A stretch of DNA of 52,788 nt from a virus: positions 1-52,788 of the IMG/VR virus record IMGVR_UViG_3300042516_004385; one strand, given 5' to 3'. The translations under genes and the position numbers were made by a program. The stretch's first letter is position 1. Every line of letters starts with the position of its first letter. This document shows, one piece after another, positions 23,920 to 30,397 of this stretch. Under the pieces are notes generated by a model. The model ran no database searches. It worked only from the letters and a program-made list of their open reading frames with translations, and was not told where the DNA came from.

Positions 23920-23958
23920 GAGAGGGGAAGGGTAAATGAACCCCTTCCTCTCTCTTTA
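23920..23958 (+). terminator. Rho-independent terminator after the 462-aa gene
   Basis: Bases 23920-23932 (GAGAGGGGAAGGG) pair with 23942-23954 in a 13-base-pair, G/C-rich stem (one G-T pair) with a 9-base loop, followed by a T-rich tail. It starts 20 bases after the stop. In this A/T-rich genome so stable a hairpin is exceptional. Confidence 0.85.
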
Positions 23959-23968
23959 TTTGTAAATA

Positions 23969-24574
23969 ATGGGAAAGCACATACTACAACTTAATTTTCC
24001 GGATACAACCAATGAGGGTGTATTTCTTATTGATGATATATCCATATATGACAATACTCTTTTGGGAGTATCTTCTGCTGTATCCGGTAGTACAATTCCT
24101 TGTTCAGGAGTTACAATTCCATGTGCTAACTTGCAAATAACCCCTGCCGGTTTCTACACTCCTACTTCTATAGATGTTCGATATGGAAACTTCAGGCTTG
24201 TTTTGAATGCTTGTACTATAGGAATTACAGGTGCAGCTAATTGTGCATCAAGTTGTCCTACAATACCGGATGGTCTTTACAATGTCCGATATTCGGTGGC
24301 ACCGAATGATAAAGTGTTTGTGGAGTACAAGATACTCAGGATCACCCAGGCAATGAACCGGTACTATAACTTGCTTTGCAGAGTAGGACTTACTCCTTGT
24401 CTGCCGAGCCAAGAACTGCAGTATCAGATAGACAATTTGCAGACAATCAATACTTACCTCACTGCCGCCAAAGTAATGGTGGAAAATGAGCACCAGTTTA
24501 CAGATGGTATGAATCTGTATAGGTTTGCAGTGGAGTTGATGGATAAAATGAGTTACGAACCTCTTAATTGTTAA
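23969..24574 (+). CDS. hypothetical structural protein (201 aa)
   Basis: A 201-aa protein with two halves. The first 110 residues are beta-rich and contain several Cys (Pro-Cys-Ser-Gly, Pro-Cys-Ala-Asn, Cys-Thr-Ile-Gly, Cys-Ala-Ser-Ser-Cys). The last 90 are helical, with Met-Asn-Arg-Tyr-Tyr-Asn-Leu-Leu-Cys and an Asp-Lys-Met-Ser-Tyr end. This beta-domain plus helix plan resembles small tail or adaptor proteins. The gene starts 10 bases after the terminator, so transcription must come from read-through or an unseen promoter. No family is recognised. Confidence 0.5.
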   Translation: MGKHILQLNFPDTTNEGVFLIDDISIYDNTLLGVSSAVSGSTIPCSGVTIPCANLQITPAGFYTPTSIDVRYGNFRLVLNACTIGITGAANCASSCPTIPDGLYNVRYSVAPNDKVFVEYKILRITQAMNRYYNLLCRVGLTPCLPSQELQYQIDNLQTINTYLTAAKVMVENEHQFTDGMNLYRFAVELMDKMSYEPLNC

Positions 24575-24578
24575 AGTT

Positions 24579-24743
24579 ATGAAGAACCAACAGAAACATC
24601 ATCATTTTCAGAACGCAACACACTGTCCAAATTGTGGAAGATGTTTTTGCAGTGTAGCCAAAGCAAGTACTTCCGATGGCAAAGCAATTTGTGTTAATTG
24701 TAAGCCGGCATATGAGGCCAAGATAGCAAAACAACACCAGTAA
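24579..24743 (+). CDS. zinc-ribbon microprotein (54 aa)
   Basis: A complete 54-aa frame between two structural genes, 4 bases after one stop and 1 base before the next ATG. It has a Cys-Pro-Asn-Cys knuckle (16-19), Cys-Phe-Cys (22-24) and a second Cys-Val-Asn-Cys (38-41), which together would bind one zinc ion. A His-His-His run precedes the first knuckle and the tail is basic. It probably folds as a small zinc ribbon for nucleic acid or protein binding; the partner is unknown. Confidence 0.65.
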   Translation: MKNQQKHHHFQNATHCPNCGRCFCSVAKASTSDGKAICVNCKPAYEAKIAKQHQ

Positions 24744-24744
24744 G

Positions 24745-25092
24745 ATGAACTACAAAGATGCAATAAAGCGAATCAATAAGGATTATGCTAATACAACCTA
24801 TGCTACTTATATGAAGCAGCAGTGGGGAGTTAGAGTAGGTTATAGGATAGTTGATCCTTATACAATGTATATGAGGAAGAAACTGGCCGACTGGCAACTA
24901 TCCTATGATTGCTCTGGAGATCTTTGTACTAAATCAAGAACACAACCAGTGATTGTAAAACAAGTAGCAGGAGGATATCCTACCGGTACTTGTGATATAC
25001 TTAACCCGCAATTGAATCCAAACTGTAACCAATGGTGGCGTGATTGGCCAAGAAATGTGAACGAGATTTTGATAAATAGTTTCACCAGATAG
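24745..25092 (+). CDS. small hypothetical protein (115 aa)
   Basis: A 115-aa protein. The first half is a basic, Tyr-rich helical part (Met-Lys-Gln-Gln-Trp-Gly-Val-Arg-Val-Gly-Tyr). The second half contains Cys-Ser-Gly-Asp-Leu-Cys, a Tyr-Pro-Thr-Gly-Thr-Cys block and Asn-Gln-Trp-Trp-Arg-Asp-Trp, with four Cys in all. It follows the zinc-ribbon gene after 1 base and ends just before a promoter-like site. No family is recognised; a structural or assembly role is inferred from context only. Confidence 0.5.
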   Translation: MNYKDAIKRINKDYANTTYATYMKQQWGVRVGYRIVDPYTMYMRKKLADWQLSYDCSGDLCTKSRTQPVIVKQVAGGYPTGTCDILNPQLNPNCNQWWRDWPRNVNEILINSFTR

Positions 25093-25113
25093 TTATTTTT
25101 CAGGATAATTTTG

Positions 25114-25121
25114 TATATTTA
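25114..25121 (+). promoter_or_regulatory. promoter-like TATATTTA box, 7 bases before an ATG
   Basis: TATATTTA within TTTTGTATATTTAAAAT, 7 bases ahead of the ATG at 25129. The expected upstream TTTG is not intact (AGTT at 25091-25094). If used as at 29054 and 44535, the transcript would start at or next to the ATG. Confidence 0.42.
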
Positions 25122-25128
25122 AAATAAG

Positions 25129-25773
25129 ATGGCAGATCCAATAAGAAGCAATGTATTGTCAAACACATGTGGAGAAGTTACAAGCTCTAACTGTGTTGCT
25201 TGGGCAGGTCCGGATCTTCCCGGTTTAGGCCTTTGTAGAGGTGCAAGTATGACTGATGTTATATACAGTTTAAATAGTAACTGTTGTAATCAAAACTTGT
25301 CATCTTGTTACACTGGTGAATGGGTAAACCTTGTTCCTCCTACATTAAGCGGAACAATAACTGGTGTTAGTTGGTTAATACATGATTTTGGTATACAGTT
25401 TCCTACAGGAACAGGTGGTGAGAATGTACCTCAATATAAAATAGATAAAGATGGCAATGTAAAGATCAGAGGAAGTTTCATGTTTGATATTACTCCGGTT
25501 TCAACAATTACTAATACCTTTTACAAAATAAAGATTGGTAATATTCCTACAGCATCTAAATGTCTTGGTACTAAATGGAATGCTTCTCAAACAAGCATTG
25601 TATCTACTGACTGTTTTGTAGGACCCAATCAGATCAATATTGTAACAAGAGGTTTTGTAACATTAGAGTATCCTACAGGAGATCTTTATTTGAATTTTTC
25701 ATTTGCCTATATAGTTCCTACTTCATTTAGTGTAGGTGTATACTTAGGTTCAACAACTTTTAACATAACTTAA
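25129..25773 (+). CDS. beta-rich virion protein with Cys-rich N-terminus (214 aa)
   Basis: A 214-aa protein. The first 65 residues carry seven Cys (Asn-Thr-Cys-Gly, Asn-Cys-Val, Leu-Cys-Arg, Asn-Cys-Cys, Asn-Leu-Ser-Ser-Cys). They are followed by a beta-sandwich-like domain with Gly-Asn-Val-Lys-Ile-Arg-Gly-Ser-Phe (about 107-115) and Thr-Asn-Thr-Phe-Tyr-Lys-Ile. The latter pattern is typical of C-terminal modules in phage fibre proteins, where the fold resembles sugar-binding domains. It probably belongs to a fibre or baseplate-like appendage. It may be the first gene of the 25.1-28.9 kb unit. Confidence 0.55.
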   Translation: MADPIRSNVLSNTCGEVTSSNCVAWAGPDLPGLGLCRGASMTDVIYSLNSNCCNQNLSSCYTGEWVNLVPPTLSGTITGVSWLIHDFGIQFPTGTGGENVPQYKIDKDGNVKIRGSFMFDITPVSTITNTFYKIKIGNIPTASKCLGTKWNASQTSIVSTDCFVGPNQINIVTRGFVTLEYPTGDLYLNFSFAYIVPTSFSVGVYLGSTTFNIT

Positions 25774-25774
25774 C

Positions 25775-26950
25775 ATGCCACAACTTCAACCATACGTATC
25801 TAATACTCCCCTTGTGGTAGCCAAGAATCTGAGGTTCTTAGTTGCCGGCATTCCTGTTACTGAGATGCTTCCTATAGGGATGGTAGGGAATGTAGTTAAT
25901 GATAATCCTGAAACAGGTTACATCTCAAGAATAGGTGCAATACTGAGTGATCAGATTGATCTTTACAACAATGTTGAGCTTACCTTAAACCAGTATCTTA
26001 TTGATATTAATGATCTTGATAGCAGAGTAACTGCTCTTGAGATATCCGGCACTACTATTCCTTCTGTAAATGGTCAATGTTACAACGGTAACTCTGCCAT
26101 TCTGGTAACAGATATGGTTAATTTACTTACTGCAGATCTTTGTGCTTATAAACCTGTTCTTGGTACAACAAGTGAACTTACTTCAGCCCTTGCTACATAT
26201 TCTCCAGGTACAACAAATCTTTTATCTGCATTTAGTCAGAATAGTACGTTGTCTAACCTGAATGGTTGGTTACCGACTCTAACTCCTACTATAGCAGATA
26301 CCATAAACAATATCTGGTTAGCATACTTTGATGCAAGGACTGGTATAGAGACTGTACTTGAAGCAGTTACACCAAACTGTTCTCAGGTCATAGTTGATTT
26401 CCAGTCAGTATATAGTTCAAGTGCTGCCGGGTTCAATTTATACTTTAGCGGTTACTCCTTTATTCCTTCCGGCTATTTGGATGGTGGAAGTACTATAACA
26501 ATAACAGATGATCAGAGTGGTATTCTTTACACCGGTTTTGACATAGTAAACCAGGCCCAGGATACAAATCCTCTGTTCCTTTCTATCAGTGCTTCTACAC
26601 TGTCTCCTACATCTGCTTTCTATACAGTTAGTGTAACATCAAATGTTGCCAATGCTGCTATAGGTACTACTTGTGTAAAGACAGTCATCCATACAAGTTC
26701 ACTTGAGGGCGGTGCCGGTTCTATTTACAACATAGGTAACTATACGGATGGTATATCAGGAACTACTGCGACAATAGTTTCCGGGTTGACATATGGGCCA
26801 AGGTTTGTACAAATAACAGCCAAAGACTCAGCTACTGCTACTGCATTGCTGAACGGATATTACCTGACATATACAAATGACGGGGCAACACTTACATTGT
26901 TGTCATCAGTTCAAACAACACTTAATCTTGATTGGATAGCTTATAAATAA
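25775..26950 (+). CDS. fibre-like structural protein (391 aa)
   Basis: A 391-aa protein. The N-terminal 90 residues end in a trimerising-type helix (Leu-Tyr-Asn-Asn-Val-Glu-Leu-Thr-Leu-Asn-Gln-Tyr, then Asp-Ser-Arg-Val-Thr-Ala-Leu-Glu). A Ser/Thr/Gly-rich beta portion follows with a Gly-Gln-Cys-Tyr-Asn-Gly block, and a C-terminal beta domain with Tyr-Gly-Pro-Arg-Phe-Val-Gln-Ile. A short helix followed by beta modules is typical of trimeric fibres. It starts 1 base after the previous gene and precedes the Cys-rich gene by 5 bases. Confidence 0.5.
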   Translation: MPQLQPYVSNTPLVVAKNLRFLVAGIPVTEMLPIGMVGNVVNDNPETGYISRIGAILSDQIDLYNNVELTLNQYLIDINDLDSRVTALEISGTTIPSVNGQCYNGNSAILVTDMVNLLTADLCAYKPVLGTTSELTSALATYSPGTTNLLSAFSQNSTLSNLNGWLPTLTPTIADTINNIWLAYFDARTGIETVLEAVTPNCSQVIVDFQSVYSSSAAGFNLYFSGYSFIPSGYLDGGSTITITDDQSGILYTGFDIVNQAQDTNPLFLSISASTLSPTSAFYTVSVTSNVANAAIGTTCVKTVIHTSSLEGGAGSIYNIGNYTDGISGTTATIVSGLTYGPRFVQITAKDSATATALLNGYYLTYTNDGATLTLLSSVQTTLNLDWIAYK

Positions 26951-26955
26951 ATAAC

Positions 26956-27426
26956 ATGTGTAATTGTAATTCATCACCGGCTAGTATATGCAATCAGTGT
27001 GCACAAGGAAACACATGTGGCTGTCCTCCTGATTATACAGTAATGCCATTATCTGTACCTTGCGGATGTTGTCCTGCAGGTTATACGTATGTACCAGGTA
27101 CTACTGCAAACAATCCTGCCACTTGTGTAGATTCTACAGGCACAATAACAAAATCCCCTATACCTTGTCCAAGTTGCGAAGAAACAATATCTTCAAACTG
27201 TGTAATATTACCCGCAGGGAATTGTTACAGTTTACCTGCAGGAACTACACTTACTCAATTTATTGAGTTTATGTGTTCAAGTCCTGTATTTATACAAAAG
27301 ATACTTACAAATATTGGATTGGATGTAAATCTTGGTAGTGCTTTTTGTCAACTTGTACAAAACTGTCCTCCTTCAGGAAGTGGTACAACTCCAATATTAG
27401 GAGCAATAACTGTAACATTCCCATAA
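26956..27426 (+). CDS. cysteine-rich virion-region protein (156 aa)
   Basis: This 156-aa protein has 17 Cys, 12 of them in the first 75 residues in close pairs such as Cys-x-Cys and Cys-Gly-Cys-Cys, then Cys-Pro-Ser-Cys. There is no signal peptide. The spacing resembles metal-binding or disulfide-rich knots. The last third (Phe-Met-Cys-Ser-Ser ... Leu-Val-Gln-Asn-Cys-Pro-Pro) is more ordinary and may be a helical anchor. It is flanked by fibre-like genes. It may be a zinc-stabilised or disulfide-stabilised tip protein; no family is recognised. Confidence 0.55.
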   Translation: MCNCNSSPASICNQCAQGNTCGCPPDYTVMPLSVPCGCCPAGYTYVPGTTANNPATCVDSTGTITKSPIPCPSCEETISSNCVILPAGNCYSLPAGTTLTQFIEFMCSSPVFIQKILTNIGLDVNLGSAFCQLVQNCPPSGSGTTPILGAITVTFP

Positions 27427-27435
27427 AAATAAAAT

Positions 27436-28014
27436 ATGGCAACTTTTAATATACCAATAACATGCGATAATACAACCGGTAGTACTAATTTTAGGATTAA
27501 GTACCGGCTTGCGGGAGATAGTGTTTGGACAATGTTTCTTATAGCACCAAGTTCTGCAACTACTGTTACAATACCACAGGATTCACCAACATCCGTATTG
27601 GATAACAATAGGATATACGACTTTCAGGTTCAGAACTTGAATGGTTCAGATAACCCTTTGTCTTTAATTGTTCAGAGTATTGGTATTACGGATCCCGGAG
27701 TTGTATTCTCTCCTACCAATATTTCGGTAGGTTTTGAATTTGAGAATCTTTCAGTAGATATTGATAGTTACCTGATAACTCTTAGTACAGTAGAAGATCC
27801 ATCTACAATAATTGCTACTCAAACATTGTCTACCGGTAATGTTTATCCTCAGACAATGACAGGTACTTTTTCATCTCTAAGCCCTCTTACTGCCTACAGA
27901 TTTGTAATAAGTCCTGCAGCAAACCAATTTACTGAGTCTTTTGTATACACGTTTATTACAGAAGCAACTGAAACATACCCTAACGTAATTTCTGTAACAG
28001 CAACTCTTTCTTAA
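27436..28014 (+). CDS. fibronectin type III-like virion protein (192 aa)
   Basis: A 192-aa protein that reads as two Ig/fibronectin-III-like beta-sandwiches. The first (about 1-95) has Phe-Arg-Ile-Lys-Tyr-Arg-Leu-Ala-Gly-Asp and Tyr-Asp-Phe-Gln-Val-Gln-Asn. The second (about 96-192) has Ser-Tyr-Leu-Ile-Thr-Leu-Ser and Leu-Ser-Pro-Leu-Thr-Ala-Tyr-Arg-Phe-Val-Ile. These domains are common on phage surfaces, where they bind carbohydrates weakly. It is followed by another beta-rich gene 1 base later. The role is probably surface adhesion. Confidence 0.6.
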   Translation: MATFNIPITCDNTTGSTNFRIKYRLAGDSVWTMFLIAPSSATTVTIPQDSPTSVLDNNRIYDFQVQNLNGSDNPLSLIVQSIGITDPGVVFSPTNISVGFEFENLSVDIDSYLITLSTVEDPSTIIATQTLSTGNVYPQTMTGTFSSLSPLTAYRFVISPAANQFTESFVYTFITEATETYPNVISVTATLS

Positions 28015-28015
28015 T

Positions 28016-28921
28016 ATGAACTTATCAATAGCCTGGGTGCCACCTGTACCTGCTCCTACATGCGGATATAAAGCTCTCTATAGGGCCAAAGGTCAAACAA
28101 CATACACAGAGATATCTGCCTCTGGTACTACAGCTACTGTAGTTCTAAGTGCACCGGCCTGTTACGAAGGACTTGTAAAAAGTGACTACTGTTCAGGAAA
28201 TACTGCAAGTGGTATGCCTTTTGGAGTAAATGCATATGGAGAGTTTTCAGTTGCTGTCGTTTTGAATGATAGTGGTGAGGCAGAAGTTACAATCAGCTCT
28301 ACGTATGCCAGTCCATATGACTTGATGGTAACTGGTACATTTGACGGTACTGCAAACCTAATGACTACTACATATCCTTTTTCTGATATAACACTAAGTG
28401 CAGGTGAAACAAGTTATACTGAAATAGTTACAGCACCATTGCCAGGATCTCCTATAATTTCAAATATTGTAGTTACTTCATTTAGTTCTGTATTTAATGA
28501 AGGAGGACAGTTGCAGCAACTTGATCCGGTAAGCACTCCTGAGTACTTCCAATTCTATTGGGATCAGGATGGTGAGCCGGCATTTGATGGTGCACCAATA
28601 AGCCTTCCTTCTTTCACGCTTGATAGTTTTACTATCACAGAACAAGACATAAGCGGAAACCCTACTGCAGGTACATTGAATTTTTCCTATATAGTTCCTG
28701 ATACCTACGTTCCACCTTTTAACCTGGTAGAGTTTATAGCTATAGATGACACAGGTACTGTTGGTACAACAATTGTATCAATTGAAGGAAAGGGTGTTAC
28801 ATACGCTTCAATGGATCTTGTTATTACCGGCTCACTTCTTGACAATCGTCAAATGCAAGCTTACTGGCCGGATACTACTCTTATTACACAGAGGTATTTC
28901 ATGTTACCTACTGTTGATTAA
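28016..28921 (+). CDS. beta-rich surface protein with Ig-like modules (301 aa)
   Basis: A 301-aa protein beginning with a fibronectin-like strand pattern (Ile-Ala-Trp-Val-Pro-Pro-Val-Pro, then Gly-Tyr-Lys-Ala-Leu-Tyr-Arg-Ala-Lys-Gly). A second module centres on Gly-Glu-Ala-Glu-Val-Thr-Ile-Ser-Ser-Thr-Tyr-Ala. A third part has Tyr-Phe-Gln-Phe-Tyr-Trp-Asp-Gln-Asp-Gly-Glu-Pro-Ala-Phe-Asp-Gly. It is paired with the gene before it. The C-terminus is short, and a second frame stays open past its stop to base 29003, so a frameshifted longer product cannot be excluded. Confidence 0.5.
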   Translation: MNLSIAWVPPVPAPTCGYKALYRAKGQTTYTEISASGTTATVVLSAPACYEGLVKSDYCSGNTASGMPFGVNAYGEFSVAVVLNDSGEAEVTISSTYASPYDLMVTGTFDGTANLMTTTYPFSDITLSAGETSYTEIVTAPLPGSPIISNIVVTSFSSVFNEGGQLQQLDPVSTPEYFQFYWDQDGEPAFDGAPISLPSFTLDSFTITEQDISGNPTAGTLNFSYIVPDTYVPPFNLVEFIAIDDTGTVGTTIVSIEGKGVTYASMDLVITGSLLDNRQMQAYWPDTTLITQRYFMLPTVD

Positions 28922-29000
28922 AATAGCTGGTGTTGTTGGTTCCATCACTGCCGGAACTCTTTTGGACTCGTTTCAAAAGATTCCGTGTCCCTACCTATTT
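28922..29000. other. structured intergenic region (no gene)
   Basis: Between the surface-protein stop and the palindrome this stretch is less A/T-rich than usual for gaps here. It contains GTTCC...GGAAC and GGACtCG...CGtGTCC inverted repeats followed by a T-rich tract. It may end the unit starting at 25.1 kb or encode a small structured RNA. No tRNA-like cloverleaf was recognised. Confidence 0.35.
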
Positions 29001-29017
29001 TAAACATAAAATGTTTA
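29001..29017. repeat. 17-base palindrome, copy 2 of 3
   Basis: TAAACATAAAATGTTTA, a 7-base-pair stem with a 3-base loop, identical over 17 bases to 44448-44464. It lies 14 bases before the TTTG of the promoter at 29031. Candidate operator, or a short terminator with the T-rich tract behind it. Confidence 0.65.
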
Positions 29018-29030
29018 TTCTTATTGCTTT

Positions 29031-29061
29031 TTTGCACAATCAGAGTTTATTCGTATATTTA
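29031..29061 (+). promoter_or_regulatory. late promoter giving a nearly leaderless transcript
   Basis: TTTG (29031-29034), 19 bases, TATATTTA (29054-29061), then only 5 bases to the ATG at 29067. The upstream word TTTGCAC and the downstream CGTATATTTAT are shared with the site at 44511. Initiation about 7 bases after the box would fall on the start codon. Confidence 0.65.
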
Positions 29062-29066
29062 TTCTG

Positions 29067-29699
29067 ATGGAATCAACAGGCAAAAAATTAAGTTTCATAA
29101 AAGCAGATCCTCGTGCACCTCGATTTATTAAAGAGAAGTACGATCCTTTGAAGGAAACAGATACCTCTTTTTTTAAAAGGTTGAAAAAAGCTCACCCTGA
29201 ATTAAAGAAGTACAGTAATCGTGAGATAGGTAGATACATCAAAGCTGTAAATCTGAGAATTTCGAAAGAAGTTATTGAGAACAGGAACGGGGTTCGTTTA
29301 CCAGAGGGACTAGGGATTATTGTTGCCGGGGCATGTAAACTCAATAATGATTCGCTGAAAAAGAATATTGACTATGCTACATCACAGAAATTAGGTAAGG
29401 TTGTTTACTACCAGAATCAGAGTAGTGATCAGTTTATAGCTAAGATCAAGTACAGTAATGAGATGGACAAGCATATGTTCGATAATCATGAAATGTGGTG
29501 TTTTGATGCTTGTAGACCATTATGTGCTGCTTTATCCAAAGAGTTTAAGAAAGAGTCCGGTTATAAGAAATACATAGTCTTTACAAGCAAACAGTCAATT
29601 GCTCATTTGTTTCGTAAGACAAAGATTCAAAAGGTAAACAAAGTGGGCCAGGAGTTAACAAAGATAAACCTTGCAGCACACAATGAGTTTGACATTTAA
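29067..29699 (+). CDS. conserved phage protein upstream of tail ring genes (210 aa)
   Basis: A 210-aa basic protein. After a variable N-terminal 65 residues comes a block with Ile-Ser-Lys-Glu-Val-Ile-Glu-Asn, Arg-Leu-Pro-Glu-Gly-Leu-Gly-Ile-Ile (about 76-84), Ile-Asp-Tyr-Ala-Thr-Ser-Gln-Lys-Leu-Gly-Lys-Val and a terminal Trp-Cys-Phe-Asp-Ala-Cys-Arg-Pro-Leu-Cys. Small phage proteins with a Leu-Pro-x-Gly-Leu-Gly signature and a C-terminal Cys-Arg helix are, from memory, common beside tail genes of crAss-like phages, with unknown function. It heads the tail unit with a nearly leaderless promoter, so it may be needed early in tail assembly. Confidence 0.55.
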   Translation: MESTGKKLSFIKADPRAPRFIKEKYDPLKETDTSFFKRLKKAHPELKKYSNREIGRYIKAVNLRISKEVIENRNGVRLPEGLGIIVAGACKLNNDSLKKNIDYATSQKLGKVVYYQNQSSDQFIAKIKYSNEMDKHMFDNHEMWCFDACRPLCAALSKEFKKESGYKKYIVFTSKQSIAHLFRKTKIQKVNKVGQELTKINLAAHNEFDI

Positions 29700-29711
29700 T
29701 GAAGAATTACA

Positions 29712-30395
29712 ATGAGTAAGACCATTATAGGAGACGTAACAAGTAGGTTGAGAGGACAGGTTAAGGCTGTTCGTCAGGATTCGTTTTTGACTGACAGAAT
29801 GATCTATAGCCTTTTCAAAAAACATGCATCATTGTCTATTAAAAGACTGGATCAAACAAAAAGACTTACTGCTTTTGCATCTATCTTCGAAACTCTTGAT
29901 TATGTACAACTTACTGAGATTGATAAAGTTGAGGCTTCTACTTGTGGAGTGGCACCAAAAAGCTATGCTACAATAAGAAGGACATGTTTGCCAATACCGG
30001 TATTTACTGAAGGTATCTATGGTCCAATGATCCGTAGTGTGTCATCTATTGATGGTAGTGAGTTGTTAAAACTTACTACTCCGGATGAGTACAACCACCT
30101 TTCAAAAAGCAAGAACTTCAGATTCAACAAACAGAAATACGTATGGTACATAAACGACCATCTGTATTTCCCTAATATAGATTGGCCGGCTGTCAAGATA
30201 GATGCAATGGTAGAGGAAGACATTACTCCTTTTAAGTGTGACTATGATCAGAAATGCCAGACAAGGCAGTGTCATTCATTGAACATACCAGATTTTTTAC
30301 TTAGTGAGATAGAGGCAAATGTTTTAAAGGACCTGGCATTCCAGTTACAGGCACCGGAAGATGATGCTCACGATAACAAGAATCAATTACGATAA
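29712..30395 (+). CDS. tail ring/adaptor protein candidate (227 aa)
   Basis: A 227-aa protein with an N-terminal helical segment (Leu-Arg-Gly-Gln-Val-Lys-Ala-Val, then Phe-Leu-Thr-Asp-Arg-Met-Ile-Tyr-Ser-Leu-Phe-Lys-Lys-His). This start is typical of crAss-like ring proteins as I remember them. A strand-rich middle with Val-Trp-Tyr-Ile-Asn-Asp-His-Leu-Tyr-Phe-Pro (about 144-154) and a final helix with Leu-Leu-Ser-Glu-Ile-Glu-Ala-Asn-Val-Leu-Lys-Asp-Leu follow. It precedes a second structural gene and the nozzle gene. It probably forms a ring below the portal; assignment is from position and overall plan. Confidence 0.55.
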   Translation: MSKTIIGDVTSRLRGQVKAVRQDSFLTDRMIYSLFKKHASLSIKRLDQTKRLTAFASIFETLDYVQLTEIDKVEASTCGVAPKSYATIRRTCLPIPVFTEGIYGPMIRSVSSIDGSELLKLTTPDEYNHLSKSKNFRFNKQKYVWYINDHLYFPNIDWPAVKIDAMVEEDITPFKCDYDQKCQTRQCHSLNIPDFLLSEIEANVLKDLAFQLQAPEDDAHDNKNQLR

Positions 30396-30397
30396 TA

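Noticed and set aside
28746-29003. 85-residue frame overlapping the end of the surface-protein gene
   Set aside because: The overlap is 176 bases with no start signal and its residues look like shifted-frame reading. Only the frameshift possibility is noted in the findings.
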